Source of the DNA: Ramlibacter sp.
Lineage (GTDB): Bacteria > Pseudomonadota > Gammaproteobacteria > Burkholderiales > Burkholderiaceae
Reading direction: 5' to 3'
Length of the DNA stretch: 13,100 bases
NCBI GenBank assembly: GCA_014376915.1
Contig: JACMQP010000445.1
Coordinates: 1-13,100 of the forward strand
The translations under genes were made by a program, and so were the position numbers. The notes beneath the pieces were generated by a model that was given only the letters and a program-made list of their open reading frames with translations, was not told the origin of the DNA and made no database searches. Below, in pieces: positions 1-8,420 of the stretch. Each line of letters opens with the position of its first letter. Positions within the stretch are counted from its first letter, which is position 1.

Positions 1-303
1 CCCAAGGACGTGGTCCGGGGCCGCCTGGTCGTGACGGCGCCGCCACAGGTGACCATCGACGGCATGCCCGACCGGCTGTCGCCCGGCGCGCGCATCCGCG
101 GCCTCAACAATCTCCTGGTGATGTCCGCGAGCGTTGTCGGACAGGACCTGCCCGTTGTGTACCGTCGTGACGCCGCCGGCCTGGTCCATGAAGTCTGGGT
201 GCTGACGCCCGAGGAATACGCCAGGCTCAGGGGCAGCGACAGCCTGTCGGGCCACCAGCGCTTCAGCGAACTGCTCTCACTGATTTTCGGCGCCCGCCGC
301 TGA
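1..303 (+). CDS. Conserved hypothetical protein, 3' end only
   Basis: The reading frame is open from base 1 and stops at TGA 301-303, so the gene begins upstream of the window; the GTG at 10 is probably internal. About 100 residues are visible. They include hydrophobic strand-like stretches ([32 protein letters not shown]) and end in GARR. I see no catalytic motif, membrane segment or cysteine pair. The stop is 13 bases before the miaB start, so the two are probably co-transcribed. I recall uncharacterised proteins of this kind next to miaB in Burkholderiales, but I cannot assign a function. The case for a real gene is its fit just upstream of miaB and the protein-like composition. Confidence 0.6.
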   Translation, partial: PKDVVRGRLVVTAPPQVTIDGMPDRLSPGARIRGLNNLLVMSASVVGQDLPVVYRRDAAGLVHEVWVLTPEEYARLRGSDSLSGHQRFSELLSLIFGARR

Positions 304-316
304 TCTGGAGGGCGCG

Positions 317-1666
317 ATGAGCAAGAAGGTCTTCATCAAGACGTTCGGCTGCCAGATGAACGAGTACGACTCCGACAAGATGGCAGACGTGATGCGTGCG
401 GCGCAGGGCTACGAGACGACCCAGGATGTCGAGGAGGCCGACCTGATCCTGTTCAACACCTGCTCGGTGCGGGAAAAGGCGCAGGAGAAGGTCTTTTCCG
501 ATCTGGGCCGGGTCAAGCACCTGAAGAAGAAAGGCGTGCTGATCGGCGTCGGCGGCTGCGTCGCCAGCCAGGAGGGCGCCGCCATCATCGCGCGCGCGCC
601 TTACGTCGACGTGGTGTTCGGCCCGCAGACGCTGCACCGCCTGCCCGAACTGCTGAACCAGCGCGAGCGGCAGAACCGCGCCCAGGTGGACATCAGCTTC
701 CCGGAAATCGAGAAGTTCGACAACCTGCCCGCCGCCCGGGTTGACGGTTGCACCGCATTCATCAGCATCATGGAAGGTTGCAGCAAGTACTGCAGCTATT
801 GCGTGGTGCCCTACACGCGCGGCGAGGAGGTGTCGCGGCCGTTCGACGACGTGCTGGTGGAAGTGGCGGGGCTGGCCGACCAGGGCGTCAAGGAAGTGAC
901 GCTGCTCGGACAGAACGTCAACGCCTACCGCGGACGGATGGGCCACAAGGGACCGAACGGCACGGGCGCCGTGGAGATCGCCGACTTTGCGCTGCTGCTG
1001 GAATACGTCGCCGAAATCCCCGGCATCGAACGCATCCGCTACACCACCAGCCACCCGAACGAATTCACCCAGCGGCTGGTTGAAGCCTACGCCAGGATTC
1101 CCAAGCTGGTGAGCCATCTGCACCTGCCGGTGCAGCACGGCAGCGACCGGATCCTGATGGCGATGAAGCGCGGCTACACGGCCACGGAATACAAGAGCAC
1201 AGTGCGCAAGCTGCGCGCAGTGCGGCCGGAGATGGCGATGTCCAGCGACTTCATCGTCGGCTTTCCCGGCGAGACCGACGACGACTTCGGCAAGATGATG
1301 AAGCTGATCGACGATGTCGGCTTCGACAACAGCTTCAGCTTCATCTTCAGCCCGCGGCCCGGCACGCCGGCTGCGACGCTGCACGACGAGACGCCGCACG
1401 CGGTCAAGCTCAAGCGCCTGCAGGAACTGCAGGCCGTGATCGAGGCGAACATCCGCAGCATCAGCGCCAGCCGCGTCGGCACCGTGCAGAAGGTGCTGGT
1501 GGAAGGGCCGTCCCGCAAGGACGCGAGCGAGCTTGCCGGCCGCGCCGAATGCAACCGCATGGTCAATTTCCGCGGACCGGACCGGCTGGTCGGCCAGATG
1601 GTCGACGTGCGGATCACCGAAGCGAACCCGCATTCGCTGCGCGGTGAAGTTGTCACTGTCGCCTAG
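317..1666 (+). CDS. miaB: tRNA-2-methylthio-N6-dimethylallyladenosine synthase MiaB
   Basis: MiaB is a cytosolic radical-SAM methylthiotransferase that converts i6A37 to ms2i6A37 in tRNAs reading UNN codons. The 449-residue protein has the usual length. The N-terminal UPF0004 domain carries the three cysteines of the auxiliary 4Fe-4S cluster at C12 (TFGCQMN), C49 (FNTCSVRE) and C81 (GGCVAS). The radical-SAM cluster motif CxxxCxxC is C155/C159/C162 ([10 protein letters not shown]), followed by VVPYTRGEE. Later family blocks include [19 protein letters not shown] and [10 protein letters not shown]. The last 65 or so residues form the TRAM RNA-binding domain. The ATG at 317 is preceded by a good GGAGG Shine-Dalgarno at 307-311. 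All key residues are present and identification is secure. Confidence 0.97.
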   Translation: MSKKVFIKTFGCQMNEYDSDKMADVMRAAQGYETTQDVEEADLILFNTCSVREKAQEKVFSDLGRVKHLKKKGVLIGVGGCVASQEGAAIIARAPYVDVVFGPQTLHRLPELLNQRERQNRAQVDISFPEIEKFDNLPAARVDGCTAFISIMEGCSKYCSYCVVPYTRGEEVSRPFDDVLVEVAGLADQGVKEVTLLGQNVNAYRGRMGHKGPNGTGAVEIADFALLLEYVAEIPGIERIRYTTSHPNEFTQRLVEAYARIPKLVSHLHLPVQHGSDRILMAMKRGYTATEYKSTVRKLRAVRPEMAMSSDFIVGFPGETDDDFGKMMKLIDDVGFDNSFSFIFSPRPGTPAATLHDETPHAVKLKRLQELQAVIEANIRSISASRVGTVQKVLVEGPSRKDASELAGRAECNRMVNFRGPDRLVGQMVDVRITEANPHSLRGEVVTVA

Positions 1667-1700
1667 AAAAAAGGCAGCCGTCGATCAGGAAATGGGCTGC
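1667..1700 (-). terminator. Intrinsic terminator of ffh
   Basis: Read on the minus strand, GCAGCC (1700-1695) pairs with GGCTGC (1679-1674) across a 15-base loop. A single C and then six T residues (1672-1667) follow. This is a hairpin plus T-tract, 36 bases past the ffh stop, and the T-tract abuts the miaB stop codon. On the plus strand the same stem has no T-tract, so it serves ffh rather than miaB. Confidence 0.7.
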
Positions 1701-1702
1701 TT

Positions 1703-1724
1703 GGCCAGCGGGGGCATGCTGGCC
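1703..1724. repeat. Perfect 7-bp inverted repeat beside the ffh terminator
   Basis: GGCCAGC (1703-1709) and GCTGGCC (1718-1724) form a perfect stem with an 8-base loop. It lies between the ffh stop and the T-tract terminator, so ffh mRNA would carry two hairpins in tandem. For miaB transcription it would be the only GC-rich stem not followed by T residues, so it could act as a weak stop or a 3' end protector. The role is inferred. Confidence 0.45.
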
Positions 1725-1735
1725 GAAGCAGCGCG

Positions 1736-3103
1736 TCAGAACGGCATCCTGGGCATGCCGCCCTTGCCGCCACCCATGCGCTTCATCATCTTCATCAGGC
1801 CGCCGCCCTTCATCTTCTTCATCATGGTCTGCATCTGCTCGAACTCGTTGAGCAGCCGGTTCACTTCCTGAACCTGGACGCCGGCGCCGGTGGCGATGCG
1901 GCGTTTGCGGGTGGCCTTGATCAGGTCGGGCTTGCGCCGCTCCAGCGGCGTCATGCTCTGGATGATTCCTTCCTTGCGGCGAATGTCCTTCTCGGCCTTG
2001 TCCATGTCGACCTGGCCGGCCTTGGCCTGCATCTGGGCCGGCAGCTTGTCCATCAGCTGCGACAGCCCGCCCATGCTCTTCATCTGCTGGATCTGCGACA
2101 GGAAGTCGTTCAGGTCGAACCCTTCGCCGCTCTTGACCTTGGCCGCCAGCTTCTGCGCCGCCTGCATATCGACACCGGCGGTGACCTGCTCGACTAGCGC
2201 GACGATGTCGCCCATGCCGAGGATCCGGCCCGCGTGGCGCTCGGCGTCGAACACCTCCAGCCCGTCGATCTTCTCGCTGACCCCGGCAAACTTGATCGGC
2301 GCGCCGGTGATCTGCCGCACCGAAAGCGCCGCGCCGCCGCGCGAATCGCCGTCGAGCTTGGTCAGGACGATGCCGGTCAGCGGCAGCGCTTCGCTGAAGG
2401 CCCGGGCCGTGTTGACCGCGTCCTGGCCCTGCATGGCGTCGACCACGAACAGCGTTTCCACCGGATTCAGGATCGCATGCAGTTCCTTGATCTCGCCCAT
2501 CAGCACTTCGTCGATCGCCAGCCGGCCGGCCGTGTCGACCAGCAACACGTCGAAGTACTGGCGTTTCGCGTAGTCGAGCGCCGCGCGGGCGATGTCGGCG
2601 GGTTTCTGGTCGGGAGTGCTGGGGAACCACTCGGCGCCCGCCTGCTTCGTGACCGTCTTCAACTGCTCGATGGCGGCGGGCCGGTACACGTCGCCGGAAA
2701 CCGTGAGCACCTTCTTCTTGCGCTTCTCGATCAGGTGCTTGGCCAGCTTGGCGGTGGTGGTGGTCTTGCCCGCACCCTGCAGGCCGGCCATCAGGATCAC
2801 GGCCGGCGGCTGCGCTTGCAGGTTGATGTCGCTGATGCCCTGGCCCATGGTCGCCGCCAGTTCGCGGCTGACGATGCCCACCAGCGCCTGGCCGGGCGAC
2901 AGCGAGCCGAGCACTTCCTGGCCCATCGCCTTGTCCTTGACCCGGGCGATGAAGTCGCGCACGACCGGCAGCGCAACGTCAGCCTCCAGCAGGGCCATGC
3001 GCACTTCGCGCAGCATGGCCTGAACGTTGTCCTCGGTAATACGGGCCTGGCCACGCATTTCCTTGACCAGGCGGGAGAGTTTGTCGGAGAGGGCGGAGGC
3101 CAT
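1736..3103 (-). CDS. ffh: Signal recognition particle protein Ffh (SRP54)
   Basis: Ffh binds 4.5S RNA and the signal sequences of nascent inner-membrane proteins, and docks with FtsY at the membrane. The 455-residue length is typical. The N domain is roughly residues 1-85. The G domain shows the P-loop GLQGAGKT (107-114), DTAGR (190-194) and TKLDG (248-252). The M domain runs from about residue 300 to the end and has the RNA-binding region around ERRKPDLIKATRKRR. Its C-terminal tail is very rich in methionine (MMKKMKGGGLMKMMKRMGG). The start fits the family N-terminus (MASALSDKLSRLV), but there is no clear Shine-Dalgarno before it. The gene converges with miaB and diverges from ypjD, the same ffh/ypjD adjacency known in E. 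coli. Confidence 0.97.
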   Translation of the reverse strand: MASALSDKLSRLVKEMRGQARITEDNVQAMLREVRMALLEADVALPVVRDFIARVKDKAMGQEVLGSLSPGQALVGIVSRELAATMGQGISDINLQAQPPAVILMAGLQGAGKTTTTAKLAKHLIEKRKKKVLTVSGDVYRPAAIEQLKTVTKQAGAEWFPSTPDQKPADIARAALDYAKRQYFDVLLVDTAGRLAIDEVLMGEIKELHAILNPVETLFVVDAMQGQDAVNTARAFSEALPLTGIVLTKLDGDSRGGAALSVRQITGAPIKFAGVSEKIDGLEVFDAERHAGRILGMGDIVALVEQVTAGVDMQAAQKLAAKVKSGEGFDLNDFLSQIQQMKSMGGLSQLMDKLPAQMQAKAGQVDMDKAEKDIRRKEGIIQSMTPLERRKPDLIKATRKRRIATGAGVQVQEVNRLLNEFEQMQTMMKKMKGGGLMKMMKRMGGGKGGMPRMPF

Positions 3104-3174
3104 GGGTGAAAGGTGCTTCGGCGCTGCCGTTGAGTGCTTCGGACGGATGAAGCAAGGGGCTAAACTGTGGACCC
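3104..3174. promoter_or_regulatory. Divergent ffh / ypjD intergenic region
   Basis: Both genes must be transcribed from these 71 bases or from sites inside the neighbouring gene. Toward ypjD there is a TAAACT (3161-3166, four of six with TATAAT) ending eight bases before the ATG; the sequence 17 bases upstream of it (TTCGGA, 3138-3143) is a poor -35. A 9-base direct repeat GTGCTTCGG lies at 3113-3121 and 3134-3142, 21 bases apart. I could not identify a convincing ffh promoter. Confidence is low for any precise site. Confidence 0.3.
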
Positions 3175-3978
3175 ATGATTCTAGCCAGTGCGTCCCCCGT
3201 GACCATGTTGCTGGCCCTGGCCGCTGCCGCTGCCTATGCCGTCCCTGCGGCAGCCGCCCGCTTCCTCACTGACCAAGCCGCCAGGCTGGCCTTGCTGGTC
3301 GCATGGCTGCTGCATGCGCTGGTGCTGGGGCTGGGCCTGCTAGGCGACGCCCCGCGCTTCGGCTTCGCCCCGGCGCTGTCCGTCACCGCCTGGCTGGTGC
3401 TGACCGTCTATGCGGTGGAGCAGAAGTTCTTCCCGCAGCTGCAGGCGCGCTGGGCCCTGGCCGGACTGGGCACGGCGGCCGTCTTGCTGGCGCTGGTCTT
3501 TCCCGGCACGCCGCTGCACGCCGCTGCCTCGCCCTGGCTGCCTCTGCACTGGGCGCTGGGCATTGCCTCCTACGGCCTGTTCGCGGCCGCGGTGGTGCAT
3601 GCCTGGCTCATGACGCGGGCCGAGCGTGAGATCCGGCAGGCGGTCCAACCCCGCGCCGGCGTGCCATTGCTAACGCTCGAGCGCCTGACCTTCCGCTTCG
3701 TCGGCGCCGGTTTCGTGTTGCTGTCGGCGACGCTCGCGGCCGGCTTTCTCTTTACCGAAACGCTCTACGGACAGGGCAAGGCCTGGAAGTGGGACCACAA
3801 GACCGTTTTCTCGGTGCTGTCGTGGATTGCCTTCGCCCTGCTGCTGCTCGGGCGGGCGCGTTTCGGCTGGCGCGGCCGCAAGGCAATGCGCTTTCTTTAC
3901 ATCGGCGCCCTGCTGCTGCTGCTGTCGTATGTCGGGTCGCGCTTCGTGCTCGAAGTGGTATTGGGGCGCGCGCCATGA
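3175..3978 (+). CDS. ypjD: Cytochrome c assembly family membrane protein (YpjD/CcsA type)
   Basis: This is a 267-residue polytopic inner-membrane protein of the CcsA/CcmC/HemX superfamily (cytochrome c assembly domain). About eight hydrophobic segments are visible, near residues 8-28, 37-57, 66-82, 92-110, 124-146, 175-195, 209-227 and 237-258. Family features are the histidines in the central helices (LHWALGIASYG near 125, VVHAW near 142) and the late motif LYGQGKAWKWDHK (198-209) before the last two helices. Members handle haem or support haem-protein assembly; the exact role of YpjD-type proteins is less certain. Adjacency to ffh matches E. coli ypjD. The ATG at 3175 has no clear Shine-Dalgarno and may start a nearly leaderless transcript. 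Its stop overlaps the next start (ATGA). Confidence 0.88.
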   Translation: MILASASPVTMLLALAAAAAYAVPAAAARFLTDQAARLALLVAWLLHALVLGLGLLGDAPRFGFAPALSVTAWLVLTVYAVEQKFFPQLQARWALAGLGTAAVLLALVFPGTPLHAAASPWLPLHWALGIASYGLFAAAVVHAWLMTRAEREIRQAVQPRAGVPLLTLERLTFRFVGAGFVLLSATLAAGFLFTETLYGQGKAWKWDHKTVFSVLSWIAFALLLLGRARFGWRGRKAMRFLYIGALLLLLSYVGSRFVLEVVLGRAP

Positions 3979-4211
3979 AGTATCTGCTGGTGCTCGTCGT
4001 GGTGCTGGTGGCGGTCTGGCTCTGGCGCAACAACCGCCGCGTCGAAAAGCGGGAGCAGCAGCGGCCCGCGTCGCCGACTCCGCTGTCGGCGCCCCAGGAC
4101 ATGGTGCGCTGTGCAGTGTGCCCGGTGCACCTTCCGCGCAACGATGCGCTGGCCGGGCCTGATGGCAGTCTCTACTGTTGCCAGGAACACCGGCAGCGCG
4201 CCGGCGGCTGA
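3975..4211 (+). CDS. PP0621 family protein, small membrane-anchored zinc-ribbon-like protein
   Basis: The 78-residue product has one N-terminal membrane segment (MKYLLVLVVVLVAVWLW, 1-17), then a basic and proline-rich linker (18-42). A C-terminal cysteine/histidine cluster follows: C46, C49, H52, C68, C69 and H72 (RCAVCPVHLPRND and LYCCQEH). The spacing suggests a single metal-binding knuckle facing the cytoplasm. It matches what I know of the PP0621 family of unknown function, common beside pilS in betaproteobacteria. The ATG at 3975 overlaps the ypjD stop by four bases (ATGA). The longer in-frame extension upstream lies wholly inside ypjD and is not part of this gene. The stop directly abuts the pilS start with no gap, so coupled translation is likely. 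Confidence 0.85.
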   Translation: MKYLLVLVVVLVAVWLWRNNRRVEKREQQRPASPTPLSAPQDMVRCAVCPVHLPRNDALAGPDGSLYCCQEHRQRAGG

Positions 4212-5923
4212 ATGGCCAATCCCTCCTCCGTCCCCTGGGCCGAGTCGACACTGGAGTTGATCGGCGACACGCCGTTCGACCGGCTGTGGCGCGGCTTCAT
4301 GACCGCGCGGGTGACGATCGCGCTGGTGCTGCTGGCCATGCTGGCAACGCTGTACACGCTGCTGGGCGGCCTGCTGGGGACCAGCGACTGGCTGGTCGGC
4401 CTGTGCGGCGCCTACCTGGCGGCAACGCTGGCGGTGAGGCTGTTCGCGCGGCCGCAGCCGCCGGGCAGCGCCTTCGATCCGCAGTGGGTGTCCACCATCG
4501 GGGTCGACCTGGTGGCGTTCTCGACCCTGCAGTTGCTGCAGGCCGGCAACATCAACTACGGGCCGCTGTTCGCGCTGCCGGTGCTGATGGCGGCCGTGCT
4601 GGGCTCGCGCCTGCTGGCGCTTGGCGTCGCCGCCGGCGTCGCCCTCCTGCTGCTGGCCGAAGCCTGGGTGATGGTGCTGCAAGCGCCGCAGGACCTGGCG
4701 ACGCGCTTCCTGCAGGCCGGCCTGACGGGCATGGGCTACTTCGCGGTGGCCGTGCTGGTCAACCAGCTGGCCGCCCGGCTGGCGCGCGAGGAATCCGCCG
4801 CGCGCAACAGCCGGCAAGTCGCCCGCGTGCAGGCCCAGGTCAACGAGCTGATCATCGAAAACCTGGGCGACGGCGTGCTGGTGGTGGACGCCGACGGCCG
4901 GGTGCGCGCGGCCAATCCGGCGGCGCGCGCGCAGCTGGGCAACGCCGCCACTTCCCTCGCCCACTCCTTGCTGCTGACGGCGCACATGCCATGGCAGCCG
5001 CTGGCGGAACTGGCGCGCCTGACCTTCACCACCGAAATGTCGCAGCGGGCCGATGTGGCCATCGACGACGGCGTCGGCAGCCCGCGCCGGGTCCAGGTCC
5101 GCACCCGGCTCACCGCGGCTCAGGACGACCTCGCGCACAGCCTGTGCGTGATGTTCCTGCAGGACCTGCGCGAGCTGGAAGCCCGGCTGCGTACCGAGAA
5201 GCTGGCGGCCATGGGCCGCATGTCGGCTGCCGTGGCGCACGAGATCCGCAACCCGCTGGCCGCCATCGCGCAGGCCAACGCGCTGCTGGAGGAAGACCTG
5301 GTCGATCCGTCGCAACGCCAGCTCAGCGCGCTGGTGCGGCAGAACGCGAAGCGGCTGGCACAGATCGTCGACGAGATCCTGAACATTTCGCGGGTCCAGC
5401 ACCAGGGGGCCGAATTCGTCCCGCTCAAACTGGCCCTGGACGAATCGGTCAACGCCGACTGCTCCGACTGGGCCCGGCAGGCCGGCGTCGGCGAACGGCT
5501 CGCGCTGTCGCTGGCCTGCGGCGGCACCGAAGTCGCATTCGAGGCCGACCACCTGCGGCGCGTACTGATCAATCTGCTGGACAACGCGCACCGCTACGCG
5601 AGCAGCGAACCGGCGTCGATCCGGGTGCTGACCCAGCGGGTCGGCCGCGAGACCGCGCTGCGGGTCTGGAGCGACGGCCCGCCGCTGGAGGCAACAGTGC
5701 GCCAGCACCTGTTCGAGCCGTTCTTCTCGTCGGAGAGCCGCTCCAGCGGGCTGGGCCTGTATATCTGCCGCGAACTGTGCGAGCGCCATGGCGCCCAGAT
5801 CAGCTATCGGCGCGGCATCGGCCCTGGCGCAGCGCCGCGCCAGGGCAACGAATTCATCGTTGCGTTCCGCGCCGACGGGCCGGCACTTGCGGGCAACGCG
5901 TCATTTGCCACAATAGCCGCCTG

Positions 5924-5924
<1 letters not shown>
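4212..5924 (+). CDS. pilS: PilS-type sensor histidine kinase
   Basis: This is the membrane sensor kinase of the PilS/PilR two-component system, which in Pseudomonas controls type IV pilin transcription. The 570-residue protein has about six membrane segments within residues 33-185, matching the PilS topology. A PAS-like domain follows (about 207-320; NLGDGVLVVDADGRVRAANP). The H-box AAVAHEIRNPLAAI holds the phosphorylated histidine H343. The ATPase domain shows the N-box LINLLDNAHRYA (452-463), a G1-like SDGPPLE, the F-box FEPFFSS (501-507) and the G2 box SGLGLYICRELCERHGA. The start abuts the PP0621-type stop, and TGA overlaps the pilR ATG by one base (TGATG). The target pilin gene is not in the window, so the pathway assignment rests on domain layout and pairing with PilR. 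Confidence 0.85.
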
Positions 5925-7388
<1,464 letters not shown>

Positions 7389-7402
<14 letters not shown>

Positions 7403-7994
7403 AGAAGGCCCGGCCAGCCCGCTGTGGCTGGCCGGCCGGTACGGCTTCGCGCGCCAGCTGGCGTCACCCAATTTCGGGCCACGGCCGCCCGACTCGGTCA
7501 TCGACCTGATCGTGGTGCACTCCATTAGCCTGCCCCCGGGCCAGTACAGCGGCGACGAAGTACAGCGGCTGTTCACCAACTCCCTCGACTGGCACGCGCA
7601 CGCTTACTTCGCGCAGATCGAAGGGATGCAGGTGTCGTCGCATTTCTATATCCGGCGCAACGGCGAGCTGTGGCAGTTCGTCAGCTGCGACGACCGCGCC
7701 TGGCATGCCGGCCAGTCCCATTACCGCGGCCGCGACAACTGCAACGACGACTCGATCGGCATCGAGCTGGAAGGCCTCGAGGGCGGCGCTTTCGAGCTGG
7801 CCCAGTATGAAACCCTGGCTGACCTTTGTGCCGCCATCGCGCAGCGCTACCCGATCGACCATGTCGCAGGCCATGAGCACATCGCGCCCGGCCGCAAGCA
7901 GGATCCTGGCGCTTGCTTCGAGTGGAAGGCCTTGCGAAACGCGCTCGGATGGGCCTGCGGACGATTTCCCGCCGTGCTACGAAATACGCTATAG
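7389..7994 (+). CDS. ampD: 1,6-anhydro-N-acetylmuramyl-L-alanine amidase AmpD
   Basis: AmpD is a cytosolic zinc amidase that removes the stem peptide from 1,6-anhydro-MurNAc during peptidoglycan recycling. In bacteria with AmpR/AmpC its loss raises beta-lactamase expression. The 201-residue protein fits the family. Zinc ligands by comparison with E. coli H34/H154/D164 are H44 (LIVVHSISLPPG), H162 and D172 (GHEHIAPGRKQDPG). The catalytic pair would be E126 (SIGIELEG) and K170. Other family blocks are SSHFYIRRNGELWQFV and RAWHAG. The ATG lies inside the end of pilR (14-base overlap), so it is probably translated by coupling as the last gene of the ypjD-to-ampD operon. Its stop codon lies inside a 15-base sequence repeated inverted at the nrdA promoter. 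Confidence 0.95.
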
Positions 7995-8031
7995 GTAGTG
8001 GGTTTCCGGCACGCTGCCCCCACATGTAGCG
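7987..8031 (-). promoter_or_regulatory. Distal NrdR-box-like pair, inverted relative to the nrdA promoter pair
   Basis: CGCTATAGGTAGTG (7987-8000) is the exact reverse complement of the NrdR box at 8300-8313; with one further base the match is 15 of 15. Exactly 31 bases downstream, CCCCACATGTAGCG (8018-8031) matches that same box at 10 of 14 positions around an ACATGT core. NrdR boxes usually occur in tandem at whole-turn spacing, and 31 bases is the spacing of the promoter-proximal pair here. The first element spans the ampD stop codon. No clear promoter overlaps this pair on either strand. The exact repeat is seen; the NrdR role is inferred, and the second member is weak. Confidence 0.5.
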
Positions 8032-8261
8032 CATCGGTGGAAGTTGCGATGGGGCAACGCCGACGGCTGCTGGGCACGGATCTCGTTGGCGCCGGGCGGC
8101 GTCGCAGGGGTTACGCACAGCGACGCAGGCACTGGCGCGCACCACGGCTGGCGCCGGAATCAGGACCAAACGGCGCACAAACCCGCACCGCTGCTGGCAC
8201 GGCGGACGCGGCTCACGGGTTTGCGCGGGCCGCCGCCGGGCAGGGCCGCGTGATCAACAGT
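8032..8261. other. Non-coding stretch between ampD and nrdA with several hairpins
   Basis: I see no credible gene here on either strand; the open frames are short and arginine-rich in the way of GC-rich shadow frames. The stretch does hold a series of stems. GTTGC and GCAAC flank a 6-base loop near 8044-8059. GCGTCGC (8099-8105) pairs with GCGACGC (8120-8126). CAAACCCG (8178-8185) pairs with CGGGTTTG (8216-8223), enclosing a nested CCGC/GCGG stem (8188-8205). The 9-mer TGGCGCCGG occurs twice (8087-8095, 8149-8157). It could be a structured leader or small RNA, or simply GC-rich spacer. I found no riboswitch signature I would defend. Confidence 0.3.
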
Positions 8262-8270
8262 TTTTCCACA
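8262..8270 (+). promoter_or_regulatory. DnaA-box-like 9-mer upstream of nrdA
   Basis: TTTTCCACA differs from the DnaA consensus TTATCCACA at one position. It lies 30 bases before the first NrdR box. DnaA boxes upstream of nrdAB are established in E. coli, where DnaA links reductase expression to replication. A single one-mismatch site can arise by chance, so this is suggestive only. Confidence 0.4.
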
Positions 8271-8299
8271 GCATTTGCACTGCCCGCGTTCTGGAGAAC

Positions 8300-8344
8300 C
8301 ACTACCTATAGCGCTTGTAAAGCCGAAAGGCACTAGATATAGTG
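8300..8344 (+). promoter_or_regulatory. Tandem NrdR boxes of the nrdAB promoter
   Basis: CACTACCTATAGCG (8300-8313) and CACTAGATATAGTG (8331-8344) start exactly 31 bases apart, three helical turns. The second is a CACTA/TAGTG palindrome around GATA. Both fit the known NrdR box pattern (ACAC-T-ATAT-type palindromes found in pairs before nrd genes). The downstream box covers the -10 element and the upstream box abuts the -35. This is the classic arrangement for repression by the dATP/ATP-sensing repressor NrdR. The nrdR gene itself is not in the window. Confidence 0.85.
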
Positions 8345-8355
8345 TCCGCAAGCGC
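8311..8355. repeat. 7-bp inverted repeat bracketing the nrdA core promoter
   Basis: GCGCTTG (8311-8317) and CAAGCGC (8349-8355) are perfect inverted copies whose span contains the -35, the spacer, the -10 and the downstream NrdR box. The left copy overlaps the end of the upstream box. It may be a separate regulator site or chance. Confidence 0.4.
8315..8343 (+). promoter_or_regulatory. Sigma70-type promoter of nrdAB
   Basis: The -35 TTGTAA (8315-8320; four of six) and -10 TATAGT (8338-8343; five of six) are separated by the optimal 17 bases. Transcription would begin near 8350 and give a leader of about 70 bases before the nrdA ATG. The leader is A-rich at first (AAAATAAAAACC) and has a small TCCAG/CTGGA hairpin (8372-8391). 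Overlap with the NrdR boxes supports both assignments. Confidence 0.75.
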
Positions 8356-8420
8356 AAAATAAAAACCTTTCTCCAGGCCCCTGAAGCTGGAATGACTCCA
8401 AGAACGCGTAACGAGGAAAC

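Larger units (their letters stand above)
7987..8313. repeat. 15-bp perfect inverted repeat framing the ampD-nrdA gap
   Basis: CGCTATAGGTAGTGG (7987-8001) and CCACTACCTATAGCG (8299-8313) are exact reverse complements, 297 bases apart. The right copy is the upstream NrdR box of the nrdA promoter. No target-site duplication is visible outside the two copies and the interior looks like ordinary host DNA, so this is better read as a duplicated operator than as the ends of a mobile element. Confidence 0.85.

Noticed and set aside
263..1633. 456-codon minus-strand frame over miaB
   Set aside because: Antisense to miaB, with shadow-type composition rich in His, Val, Ala and Asp.
3897..5789. 630-codon open frame on the minus strand across ypjD, the PP0621-type gene and pilS
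   Set aside because: Composition is Gln/Arg/His/Ala-rich with no motif, and it spans three real genes on the other strand.
4178..5923. Upstream in-frame extension of pilR through pilS
   Set aside because: The extension is Gly/Arg/Ala-rich nonsense in the frame of pilS; protein-like sequence begins only at the ATG at 5924.
8000..8300. Cobalamin riboswitch before nrdA
   Set aside because: A GCACTGG and other fragments recall parts of the B12 element, but the conserved core order is not present.
7987..8313. MITE or insertion remnant bounded by the 15-bp inverted repeats
   Set aside because: No target-site duplication outside the repeats, interior resembles host DNA, and the right copy already fits as an NrdR box at exact tandem spacing.
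7998..8336. Short open frames in the ampD-nrdA gap (also 8160-8426 minus)
   Set aside because: No ribosome site, arginine-rich composition, and overlap with the nrdA promoter elements.
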